Assembly (NCBI RefSeq): GCF_025847235.1
Contig: NZ_JAOZEW010000021.1
Location: forward strand, 1 to 64,000
Direction of reading: 5' to 3'
Source: Flavobacterium shii
GTDB taxonomy: Bacteria; Bacteroidota; Bacteroidia; Flavobacteriales; Flavobacteriaceae
Length of the DNA stretch: 64,000 nt
Positions within the stretch are counted from its first letter, which is position 1. Each line of letters begins with the position of its first letter. Below the pieces are notes generated by a model, which made no database searches, was not told where the DNA came from, and saw only the letters and a list, made by a program, of their open reading frames with translations. Shown here one piece after another: positions 54,240 through 62,677 of this stretch. The translations under genes and the position numbers were made by a program.

Positions 54240-56294
54240 TTATTTTGTGATTTTAAAATTATTCTCTTCCAGGTATTTGGCAATTTCATTACAGGCATGT
54301 TCACTTGTAAATCCGAATTTTTCGTCCAAAATATTGGCTGGAGCCGAATAACCAAAGTGTTCTAATCCAAATACTTTTCCGTTATTTCCCACCAAACTTT
54401 CCAGATTAACAGGAAGTCCCGCCGTAAGTCCGAAAATCAATTTTCCGTTTGGTAAAATACTTTCCTGATATGCTTTGGATTGTGATCTGAACAAACCTTC
54501 AGATATAATTGAGGCTACATTTATTTTAATTTTTTGTGTTTTTTCAAGTTCTAATGCTGCTTCAATAAGTGTGGCAACTTCAGATCCATTTGCAACTAAA
54601 GTAATATCTGGGTTCTCGACTCTTTTTACTAAATATCCCCCTTTTTTAGACTGTAATGCATCATTAAATCTTGATGTTCCAATGCTTGGAATATCCTTTA
54701 TATCCTGACGAGAAAGAATTAATCCCGTTGGAGTTTTCCTGTTTTGTAAAGCCATTTCCCATGCAACTGATGCCTCTACAGCATCTGCAGGCCTAAGCGC
54801 CAAAAGACTTTGATCTCCCGAGTGATTTTTTATTTTTTCCAATAATCGAATTTGTGCTTCCTGTTCTATTGGCTGATGCGTTGGCCCATCTTCTCCAACT
54901 CTAAAAGAATCATGTGTCCAGATATATTTTACCGGTAATTCCTGAATTGCAGCCAAACGTATTGCTGGTTTCATATAATCGGAAAACACAAAGAAAGTTG
55001 CTACCACAGGAATTACTCCTCCATGAAGTGCGATTCCGTTGGCAAGTGCAGTCATTGTAAGTTCGGCAACACCAGCTTGTAAAAATGCTCCGCTAAAATC
55101 CCCTTTCTGTAAAACGGTTGTCTTTTTAAGAAACCCATCCGTTTTATCACTATTAGATAAATCTGCCGAAGAAACAATCATATTCTCTACATTCTCTGCC
55201 AAATATCCTAGTACCGCAGCCGAAGCATCTCTTGTCGCTGCATTTGGCTTCTGGATTACACTGCTTAAATCGAGGTCGGGTAATTTACCTGAGAAAAACA
55301 ATTCCAATTTTTCTGCTAAAACTGAATTCTCCTCTTTCCATTTTGAAATTTCATTCTTTTTCTCCGTCGATTTTGCAATCTTTTGCTCTAAAATTGATTT
55401 GTAATGTGCCGCAACGTCATTATAAATTGCAAAAGAATCTTCTGGATTTGCACCTAAGTTTATAAGTGTTTTTTCAAAATCTGCTTTAGTCGCTCCAATT
55501 GGTTTTCCATGTAATTCACAATGTCCTTCATACATAGATCCATCTGCGGTTACGCTACCTTTACCCATAATTGTTTTACCAATAATCAAAGTAGGTTTTT
55601 GAGTTTCGGCATGTGCCTGAGTCAATGCTTTTCGTATTTGTTCATGATCATGTCCATCAATCGTAATTACTTTCCACCCCCAAGCTTCGTACTTCATTGC
55701 TGTATTTTCGGTAGTAACCTCATCGGTCATGGATGATAGTTGAACATCATTGGAATCATAAAACATAATAAAGTTGTTCAATCCCAAATGACCTGCAATT
55801 CTTCCTGCTCCTTGCGAAATTTCTTCCTGAATTCCACCATCTGTGATAAAACCATATATCTTTTGGTCGAACAAACCTTTAAATCTTGCATCTAGAAATT
55901 TTGATGCTATTGCTGCACCTACCCCCATTGCATGACCTTGCCCTAAAGGTCCCGAAGTATTTTCGATTCCTCTTTTTACATCAATTTCCGGATGTCCGGG
56001 AGTTACTGAGCCCCATTGTCTAAAATTCTTGAGATCATTTTTTTCATAATTACCCAACAAATAATACTGTGTATACATTAACGCCGATAGATGTCCCGCA
56101 TCCATAAAAAAGCGATCTCTAAAAATCCAGTCCATTTCGGTTGGATCATAATCTAAGAATTCTGTGTATAAAATATGCATATAATCTGCACCTCCCATAG
56201 CCCCTCCAGGATGTCCGGATTTGGCTTTCTCTACCATCGAAATAGCTATCGCACGTATATTATCTGCTGCTAATTGATCTATCTTTTTATTCAT
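54240..56294 (-). CDS. tkt: Transketolase
   Basis: 684 aa single-chain form. Thiamine-diphosphate motifs: MVEKAKSGHPGGAMGGADY, GFITDGGIQEEISQGAGRIAGHLGLNNFIMFYDSN. The second half has HDSFRVGEDGPTHQPIEQ, and the C-terminal domain ends YSAPANILDEKFGFTSEHACNEIAKYL. It moves two-carbon units between xylulose 5-phosphate and other sugar phosphates. It runs into tal with an 11-base gap and is preceded by operator site G, tying it to arabinose control. Confidence 0.95.
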   Translation of the reverse strand: MNKKIDQLAADNIRAIAISMVEKAKSGHPGGAMGGADYMHILYTEFLDYDPTEMDWIFRDRFFMDAGHLSALMYTQYYLLGNYEKNDLKNFRQWGSVTPGHPEIDVKRGIENTSGPLGQGHAMGVGAAIASKFLDARFKGLFDQKIYGFITDGGIQEEISQGAGRIAGHLGLNNFIMFYDSNDVQLSSMTDEVTTENTAMKYEAWGWKVITIDGHDHEQIRKALTQAHAETQKPTLIIGKTIMGKGSVTADGSMYEGHCELHGKPIGATKADFEKTLINLGANPEDSFAIYNDVAAHYKSILEQKIAKSTEKKNEISKWKEENSVLAEKLELFFSGKLPDLDLSSVIQKPNAATRDASAAVLGYLAENVENMIVSSADLSNSDKTDGFLKKTTVLQKGDFSGAFLQAGVAELTMTALANGIALHGGVIPVVATFFVFSDYMKPAIRLAAIQELPVKYIWTHDSFRVGEDGPTHQPIEQEAQIRLLEKIKNHSGDQSLLALRPADAVEASVAWEMALQNRKTPTGLILSRQDIKDIPSIGTSRFNDALQSKKGGYLVKRVENPDITLVANGSEVATLIEAALELEKTQKIKINVASIISEGLFRSQSKAYQESILPNGKLIFGLTAGLPVNLESLVGNNGKVFGLEHFGYSAPANILDEKFGFTSEHACNEIAKYLEENNFKITK

Positions 56295-56367
56295 TTTTTA
56301 ATCGTTCTACTGGTTTAGTTATAGATTTAATTCATTAAAACTTCGGGATCGAAATTGAAACAAATTA

Positions 56368-56396
56368 TAAGTGTGAAATTTACATTTACAAATATA
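56368..56396 (-). promoter_or_regulatory. Promoter and arabinose-type operator (site G) of tkt-tal
   Basis: Minus strand TATATTTG (56396-56389) is the -7 element. TAAGTGT-N7-ACATTTA (56368-56388) follows directly and covers the start site, the same geometry as site A. Confidence 0.75.
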
Positions 56397-56601
56397 GATA
56401 AATTAATTCCATAAAAACAAAAAAAATATTTCTCTATTTTTATACTAAAAAATTACTAATTTGATACACAACAAAACAATCAACAATCATATTGTCATAT
56501 TTAAACAAAAATACAACTTGATTCCGAAATGTGTTTTCTCAAAAAAAGAAAATCCTAAACTAACGATTTATAACAGACAGGTCCTCTTAAACAATTTCAG
56601 A
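56397..56601. other. Gap between tkt and the GntR-type regulator
   Basis: A+T-rich, no gene; I see no terminator for the regulator. Confidence 0.4.
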
Positions 56602-57600
56602 TTATAACGAATTCCTCATAATCAATGAAGATTTATTCTCTATGTTTTGCTTCTTTCCAGACACTATCATCTTGGCCATAATTTTACCCATATCTTCAAA
56701 ATTTGTTGATATGGTTGTTATTCCGTTTTCTACAACTTTTTTTAATGGCGTTTCGTTATAAGAGATGATTCCAAAATCGACGCCAAGTTTCAAGTCTTGC
56801 AGTTTTGACTTCTCGATAACCCGAACCAAATCTCTGTCATTTGGAATAATATATACTTCTCCAACTTTGATCTCTCTTTCTCTAAATTCGGTTAGGATTT
56901 CATTATCAAATGAAAAATCATTACAAAATTTCAAGAACCCAATTTTCATTCCTGTAGGTTCCCTAAACCCGGGAAAAATCATGATAAGTTTATTGTACTT
57001 ATCCAATTTTGGTTTTCCTTTTACTAAAGCATCATAGATATCTTTTGGGAAATTTTGAGAAACCGAAGGATATTCTTTTAAAGCATCATTAGTTTGATCC
57101 AGTATATAAACTTCATTGACTGGTAGGGTTTTTATGCATGAAGCTGCTTCGGCCAAATCGGTTGGCATAATAATATACTTAGTATATGCCCCATTATTAT
57201 CCTTTATCAATTTCTTGAAAACCTGAATATTAAAATAATAAAAAAAGATATCGACTTGTACATCTTCACCTATATTTCTAAGAAAAGAAATATAAATATC
57301 TTCCTTAAAAATGTTAAGTTCATCAAAGAGTAAAAAAAGGCGTTCTTTAATTGTAATCTCTACACTTTTAACATAATAACCTTTCCCAGGAATGGCATAA
57401 ATGATACCTCTTTTTTTTAATTCTTCATAAGCTTGTAAAACGGTATCTCTGGATAAAGAAAAAGCCAAACAAACTTTATTTACAGATGGTAATCTATCTC
57501 CTTTTTTCAAATTTTTCTCATTAATAGCCTTTTCTATTGAGGCTATAATTTGCTTGTATTTAGGAATTCCTAAGTTGTTTTGAATGGAAATTATATTCAT
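56602..57600 (-). CDS. GntR-type regulator with periplasmic-binding-protein-like domain
   Basis: 332 aa from the ATG at 57600; a longer open frame to 57717 is rejected because it spans the divergent promoter. The first 75 residues are a GntR winged helix (YKQIIASIEKAINEKNLKKGDRLPSVNKVC...SRDTVLQAYEELKKRGIIYAIPGKGYYVKS). The remainder is a LacI-like sugar-sensing domain (VYILDQTN, MIFPGFREPTG, LGVDFGIISYNETPLKKVVENGITTIS). This layout resembles the sugar regulators of the Bacillus AraR kind. It diverges from galM and the SSS transporter and probably controls them. Confidence 0.9.
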   Translation of the reverse strand: MNIISIQNNLGIPKYKQIIASIEKAINEKNLKKGDRLPSVNKVCLAFSLSRDTVLQAYEELKKRGIIYAIPGKGYYVKSVEITIKERLFLLFDELNIFKEDIYISFLRNIGEDVQVDIFFYYFNIQVFKKLIKDNNGAYTKYIIMPTDLAEAASCIKTLPVNEVYILDQTNDALKEYPSVSQNFPKDIYDALVKGKPKLDKYNKLIMIFPGFREPTGMKIGFLKFCNDFSFDNEILTEFREREIKVGEVYIIPNDRDLVRVIEKSKLQDLKLGVDFGIISYNETPLKKVVENGITTISTNFEDMGKIMAKMIVSGKKQNIENKSSLIMRNSL

Positions 57601-57630
57601 AAAATGATAGATTTTCACGCAATATACGAA

Positions 57631-57678
57631 AAACTGGTAGGTACTGGTATGAGTCGTATTAAAATATGTATATTTTTG
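57631..57678 (+). promoter_or_regulatory. GntR-gene/galM divergent control region
   Basis: Direct repeats of ACTGGTA spaced by 10 bases (about 57632-57648) lie just upstream of the galM -7 element TATTTTTG at 57671-57678. One helical turn between repeats is a plausible binding site for the GntR-type regulator. Confidence 0.45.
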
Positions 57679-57702
57679 AATTTCATTTTTCACAAAAAAA
57701 TA

Positions 57703-58752
57703 ATGAAAATAAAACACAAATCACATTTTCAAGACATAAATACAACAGAATTCTTTGGTATATTGCCAGACAATAAAGCTATTCATTCTTATAAATTGAC
57801 GAACAAAAATGGCATGCAAGCTACTATTATCGATTATGGTGCAACTGTTACTGCATTAAAAGTTCCTCGTGAAAATGGCGAACTTGTAGATGTAGTTTTG
57901 GGATTTGATAGCTTAGAAAAATATTTAAAATCATATTCTCTATCTGGTTCACCTTACTTTGGCGCTACTGTAGGAAGATATGCCGGCAGAATAAATAATG
58001 GAACTTTTACTTTAAATGATAAAACCTTTCATTTAAACAAAAACAATAATAATCATTCTCTTCATGGTGGAATTATTGGTTTTGCTCAAAAAAAATGGGA
58101 AGTAGAAACTATTATCGAAGGCGAAAATCCATCAATAACAATGACACTTTTAAGTCCTGATAACGAAGAGAATTATCCCGGAGATTTATCAATAAGCCTT
58201 ACTTATACATTATCTGAAGACAATGAGTTGCAATTGGAATACACTGCAACCACAACCAAAGACACAATCATAAACCTAACACATCACAGTTATTTTAACC
58301 TTAACGGGCATGATTCTAGTGTTGCAGATCAGGAGATGATTGTAAACTCGGATAAGATATTAGAAACAACACCCGAAAATATTCCAACAGGTACTATACT
58401 GAATCTTACTAATCATGTATTCGATTTTAGAACTCCTGCAAACTGTCCTACTCTTATTGATAATTCATTTATAATAGAAACCGAAAGTGACATTGCTGCT
58501 GCTCTTTATAGCCCAACAAATGGATTACGCATGACTGTTTATACCAATCAGCCAAGTGTTCATGTATTTGTAGGTGGGAATTGCGGTGATATCAAAGGAA
58601 AAGAAAACGTGGCGTATCATTCCCTAAGTGGGATTTGTTTTGAAACTCAAAACTATCCAGATGCTCCAAATCATTCTCATTTTCCCAATTCGATTCTAAA
58701 AAAAGAAGATACATACCAACACAAAACAGTCTATAAATTTCAATCTATTTAA
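57703..58752 (+). CDS. galM: Aldose 1-epimerase, cytoplasmic
   Basis: 349 aa from the ATG at 57703, the first start after the promoter; the open frame to 57580 overlaps the divergent regulator. No signal peptide, unlike the galM at 30933. Motifs: IDYGATVTALKVPR, VGRYAGRINNGTF, NNNNHSLHGGIIGFA, NLTHHSYFNLNG and CFETQNYPDAPNH, holding the catalytic His and Glu. It precedes the SSS symporter by 59 bases and likely prepares the imported sugar for isomerisation. Confidence 0.92.
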   Translation: MKIKHKSHFQDINTTEFFGILPDNKAIHSYKLTNKNGMQATIIDYGATVTALKVPRENGELVDVVLGFDSLEKYLKSYSLSGSPYFGATVGRYAGRINNGTFTLNDKTFHLNKNNNNHSLHGGIIGFAQKKWEVETIIEGENPSITMTLLSPDNEENYPGDLSISLTYTLSEDNELQLEYTATTTKDTIINLTHHSYFNLNGHDSSVADQEMIVNSDKILETTPENIPTGTILNLTNHVFDFRTPANCPTLIDNSFIIETESDIAAALYSPTNGLRMTVYTNQPSVHVFVGGNCGDIKGKENVAYHSLSGICFETQNYPDAPNHSHFPNSILKKEDTYQHKTVYKFQSI

Positions 58753-58811
58753 ATAACCAAACTCAAAATAACCATAACATTTTATATTAATTACTTAAAA
58801 TACTATTACCC

Positions 58812-60497
58812 ATGAACCAAAACCTTGCTTTCGCAGATTATGCAATTTTCATTATCTACTTTATAGTAGTATCAACATATGGCTACACCGTATACCGCAA
58901 ACGAAAAAAAGACGAACAAGATGCCAAAGCTTATTTTCTTGCTGAAGGAAACTTAACATGGTGGGCAATTGGAGCTTCATTAATTGCATCTAATATTTCG
59001 GCAGAACAGTTTATCGGAATGAGTGGTGAAGGTTTCTTTTTAGGAATAGCTGTTGCCGCTTACGAATGGATTGCTGCTATTGCCTTGATAATTGTTGCTG
59101 TATGGTTTATTCCTGTTTATCTTAAAAACAAGATTTATACCATGCCACAATTCTTAAAAACACGTTATAATGAATCGACTGCTTTAATCATGGCGGTTTT
59201 TTGGTTGTTTTTGTATGTTTTTGTAAATCTTACCTCTATTTTATACTTAGGAGCTGTTGCTATTAATGGATTAGCAGGAGGAGAATATCTTCATGTAATC
59301 ATGGTTGGATTAGCACTTTTTGCTTTGATAATCTCTTTAGGAGGTATGAAAGTTGTTGCTTATACAGATGTTATTCAGGTTGCGGTATTAATCATTGGTG
59401 GTCTGGTTACCTCTTATATCGCCTTAACAACTGTAGGTCAATATTTTGGAGTAGGTGAAAATGCAATTGCAGGTTTTAAAGTGTTGATGCGTGAAGCTCC
59501 GGAACACTTTAAAATGATTATCCCAAAACCTACTGCAACTTCTTCTCAACTGGAAATCGATAAATATTTAACGTTTCCTGGTTTATTATCATACGTTGCA
59601 GGTATCTGGATCATCAATCTTAACTACTGGGGTTGTAACCAATACATTACGCAAAGAGCTTTGGGTGCCGATTTACAAACTGCTCGTACAGGTATCTTAT
59701 TTGCCGGTTTCTTAAAATTATTAATGCCTGTAATTGTTATGTTACCTGGTATTGCTGCTTATGTTTTATACCAAAACGGACATTTACCTCAACTTGTTGG
59801 AGGAAAAGATGGAGCTTACTCTGCGGTATTAACATTTTTACCAACTGGTTTAAAAGGACTATCGGTGGCTGCATTAACTGCGGCGATTGTAGCTTCGTTG
59901 GCTGGTAAAGTAAATAGTATTTCGACAATTTATACATTAGACATTCATAAAAAATACATCCAAAAAGAAGCTGGAGAAAAACAACAAGTAAACATTGGTA
60001 GAATTGCTGTTTTTGCTGCAATGCTTTTAGCAGTTCTATTCACTTGGAATGACGTTTTAGGAATTGGTGGAGTTGGTGGATTTACATACATCCAAAAATA
60101 TACCGGTTTCATAAGCCCAGGAGTTTTTGCTATGTTTATTCTTGGTATGTTCTGGAAAAGAACTACAGGAACTGCTGCAATAGTAGGTGTGATTTTAGGA
60201 TTTGTATTATCTGTTTTATTTAATGAATATGCTCCAATGTTATTTGGTAACGATACCTTATTATATACAGCTTATCCAAACGGAAAAGGAGCATTTGAAA
60301 TTCCATTCCATATTTGTATGGGATTATCTTTCTTCTTTACGACTCTTGCAATGGTTCTTATAAGTTTTGCAGGTCCAAAAGTAAATCCAAAAGCATTCGA
60401 ATTAGACACTACAATGTTCAAATTAAAACCACAAACAACTGTATTGATCGTAATTACGTTATTGGTAATTGCATCTTTATATGTGAAGTTCTGGTAA
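58812..60497 (+). CDS. SSS-family sodium/sugar symporter
   Basis: 561 aa with about 14 transmembrane helices. The start NQNLAFADYAIFIIYFIVVSTYGYTVYRKRKKD...AYFLAEGNLTWWAIGASLIASNISAEQFIGMSGEGF is the SGLT-type signature, and GGMKVVAYTDVIQVAVLIIGG and AALTAAIVASLAGKVNSISTIYTLDI are typical core helices. It resembles vSGLT-like sugar transporters. Sugar (arabinose, xylose or galactose) is inferred from the surroundings: cotranscribed with galM, next to the arabinan locus. Inner membrane. Confidence 0.9.
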   Translation: MNQNLAFADYAIFIIYFIVVSTYGYTVYRKRKKDEQDAKAYFLAEGNLTWWAIGASLIASNISAEQFIGMSGEGFFLGIAVAAYEWIAAIALIIVAVWFIPVYLKNKIYTMPQFLKTRYNESTALIMAVFWLFLYVFVNLTSILYLGAVAINGLAGGEYLHVIMVGLALFALIISLGGMKVVAYTDVIQVAVLIIGGLVTSYIALTTVGQYFGVGENAIAGFKVLMREAPEHFKMIIPKPTATSSQLEIDKYLTFPGLLSYVAGIWIINLNYWGCNQYITQRALGADLQTARTGILFAGFLKLLMPVIVMLPGIAAYVLYQNGHLPQLVGGKDGAYSAVLTFLPTGLKGLSVAALTAAIVASLAGKVNSISTIYTLDIHKKYIQKEAGEKQQVNIGRIAVFAAMLLAVLFTWNDVLGIGGVGGFTYIQKYTGFISPGVFAMFILGMFWKRTTGTAAIVGVILGFVLSVLFNEYAPMLFGNDTLLYTAYPNGKGAFEIPFHICMGLSFFFTTLAMVLISFAGPKVNPKAFELDTTMFKLKPQTTVLIVITLLVIASLYVKFW

Positions 60498-60519
60498 TAA
60501 ATAATTTTTTAATTATTGG

Positions 60520-60550
60520 AAAAAGGATACTGTGATGGTATCCTTTTTTG
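60520..60550 (+). terminator. Terminator of the galM-SSS unit
   Basis: AAAAAGGATAC / GTATCCTTTTTT perfect stem with a 7-base loop. Confidence 0.9.
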
Positions 60551-60640
60551 TTTGTATCTAATTCTTTAACACAGAGACCCAATACTAAAAATTAACACAA
60601 TAAATAATAATATTTTGTACATCTGTGTTTTGTTTTTATA

Positions 60641-60648
60641 TACTTTTG
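60641..60648 (+). promoter_or_regulatory. -7 element of the secreted-protein gene
   Basis: TACTTTTG, with TTTTG at 60613-60617 and a spacer of 23 bases, the upper end of the usual range. Confidence 0.55.
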
Positions 60649-60685
60649 GACACCTTTTTTAATTAACCAACCTTACTTAAACAAC

Positions 60686-61294
60686 ATGAAAAAATTAGTA
60701 GTAGCATTTTTATTCCTCTCTTGCGCAATGTCGGCGCAGGATATGAATGTAGTATCTGGGGATTTTAAATTCCTAAAAGACCAAAAAGAAATCAACGTTG
60801 AATTTGATTATAGCAAATTCACGATGATGAAAGAAAAAAAGACAGAAGCACAATATGTTGAGGAAAGAACCAAAGATTTAAACACAAAAACAAGGGGAAC
60901 CGGAGACATTTGGAAAAAGAAATGGAACTCTTCCAAAGAATTAATCTGGAATCCTAAGTTTCTAGAATTAGCCAATGTTATTTTTACCAAAGATGGCAAA
61001 GATGTTAACTTTCAAGAAGGCTTAACAAATGCTCCTTATACATTAATTGTAGAAACTGTTTGGATTTATCCGGGTTGGGATGCAGGAATAATGAAACAAG
61101 CTGCAAAAGTATCTACCAATTTAAAATTTGTAGAAACCAAAAACAAATCAAATGTACTACTTGAAATTTCCAGCGAAGAAGCTCCTGGAGATCAATGGGG
61201 AAACAACTACAGCAATGAATCAAGAATAGGAGAAGGATATGCTAAAACAGCAAAATCACTTGCCAAAATGATTCTGAAAAAAGCATACAAATAA
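60686..61294 (+). CDS. Secreted hypothetical protein, 202 aa
   Basis: MKKLVVAFLFLSCAMSAQ is a signal peptide. The mature protein is soluble and Lys-rich, with beta stretches (VSGDFKFLKDQKEINVEFDYSKF, PYTLIVETVWIYPGWDAG) and a C-terminal helix KTAKSLAKMILKKAYK. The phrase VETVWIYPGWDAGIMKQAAKVSTNLKFVE is probably a family core, but I do not recognise a named domain. Own promoter and shared terminator. Confidence 0.7.
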   Translation: MKKLVVAFLFLSCAMSAQDMNVVSGDFKFLKDQKEINVEFDYSKFTMMKEKKTEAQYVEERTKDLNTKTRGTGDIWKKKWNSSKELIWNPKFLELANVIFTKDGKDVNFQEGLTNAPYTLIVETVWIYPGWDAGIMKQAAKVSTNLKFVETKNKSNVLLEISSEEAPGDQWGNNYSNESRIGEGYAKTAKSLAKMILKKAYK

Positions 61295-61306
61295 GATTCA
61301 AAAAAC

Positions 61307-61333
61307 AAAAACCCTAGTTTGCACTAGGGTTTT
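61307..61333. terminator. Bidirectional terminator overlapping the end of the oxidoreductase gene
   Basis: Perfect 11-bp stem AAAACCCTAGT / ACTAGGGTTTT with a TTGCA-like loop and T-runs outward. The stop codon and last codons of the minus-strand gene lie inside the stem. Confidence 0.9.
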
Positions 61334-62576
61334 CTTTTTTCTTGCTTTCCATATTTAAAAGGTAAGCCATATTTTTAATTACATTATCGTGTTTTTTTAC
61401 AAATGGATTTTCTTCGTCCCAAACATATCCTGCAAGTACAGCACAAATTTTACGCTTGACATCTGGATTCTCAGGCTGATGAAAAAACAATGTTTGCAAG
61501 TTACCCGTATACCATTCTTTTACATAAGTAGTAAAAACATTAATTCCACGTTTCATATATTCGGTAAATTCTACTTCCCAATCAACAGAAATTCCTTGTG
61601 ATTGCTTCAAATATAATTTTGCAGCCAGCATTCCCGATTCGGTAGCAAAAGCAACTCCCGATGAAAAAACAGGATCCAAAAATTCGGTACTGTTTCCTGT
61701 AAGTGCAAAACCATCACCATACATTTTTTTAACCGAGCGAGAATAATTTTCCAACTTTATAGGTTCGAATAAAAATTCGGTTCCCTGAAATCTTTTTATA
61801 TAATAATCCGAAAGCTGAATCGCATTTTTTAATGCCTCGCTATTATTTTTATTTTCAGAAAGTGAATTAATAAAATCTGTTGGACCTACAACTCCCAAAC
61901 TTGTATTTCCGTTAGAAAAAGGAATTACCCATAACCAAACTTCGGTTTCAAGAACATCAAATGAAATTAAAGTTCCTTCTTCACCATCTGGTCTGTTAAT
62001 ATCTTTTACGTGTGTAAAAATAGAAGAATGCGGATCTAATGCCGAAGGTTTATCCAGATCCAAAAGTCTTGGCAAAACTCTGCCATAACCACTAGAATCA
62101 ATAATAAATTTGGCATGGATTTCTTTTAAGTTTCCATTTATATCTTTTACAATAGTAATCGAATCGCTTCCTTGAAAAGAGACTTCAACGACCTCCGACT
62201 CAAATTCCAAATCAATTCCTTTTCGTATTAATTCCTGAGCCATCGTATTATCAAAGTCGGCTCTGGGTACTTGCCATGTCCAATCCCATCCTTCAGAAAA
62301 TTTATTAGAGAAATCAAATACACAAATTTCGTTTCCTCGAATAAATCTCGCCCCTAATTTCTTCTCAAAATTCATCGCATTTAGGCTATCAAATAATTCT
62401 GCTTCGGCAAAATGATCCATAACGCGGGGAATCAAACTCTCACCAACAACAATTCTAGGAAATTTAGTTTTCTCAACAACCTTTATCTTGCAATTATTCT
62501 TACAAAGATAAGCGGCCGAAACACATCCAGATGGTCCTGCCCCTATTATTAAAACATCTACAAACTCCTTTAACAT
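61314..62576 (-). CDS. FAD-dependent oxidoreductase, halogenase/GGR-like
   Basis: 420 aa. The FAD-binding motif is VDVLIIGAGPSGCVSAAYLCKNN, with KTKFPRIVVGESLIPRVMDHF as in tryptophan-halogenase and geranylgeranyl-reductase-like flavoproteins. The later GFALTGNSTEFLDPVFSSGVAFA is the FAD-contacting GD-like motif with T-G-N. The halogenase lysine and the WxWxIP motif were checked: VWLWVIPF is present, so a halogenase-like fold is possible but catalytic activity is not shown. It diverges from the tyrosine ammonia-lyase gene, so a role in flexirubin-type pigment synthesis is likely. Confidence 0.85.
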   Translation of the reverse strand: MLKEFVDVLIIGAGPSGCVSAAYLCKNNCKIKVVEKTKFPRIVVGESLIPRVMDHFAEAELFDSLNAMNFEKKLGARFIRGNEICVFDFSNKFSEGWDWTWQVPRADFDNTMAQELIRKGIDLEFESEVVEVSFQGSDSITIVKDINGNLKEIHAKFIIDSSGYGRVLPRLLDLDKPSALDPHSSIFTHVKDINRPDGEEGTLISFDVLETEVWLWVIPFSNGNTSLGVVGPTDFINSLSENKNNSEALKNAIQLSDYYIKRFQGTEFLFEPIKLENYSRSVKKMYGDGFALTGNSTEFLDPVFSSGVAFATESGMLAAKLYLKQSQGISVDWEVEFTEYMKRGINVFTTYVKEWYTGNLQTLFFHQPENPDVKRKICAVLAGYVWDEENPFVKKHDNVIKNMAYLLNMESKKKENPSAN

Positions 62577-62677
62577 ATACGAATTGTTATTAATTATTAA
62601 CTTACATTTGCCCTCATCAAAATAACTACATTTATTTTAATAAATAAAATTAATTTAGCATAATCAAAAAGGGTTAA

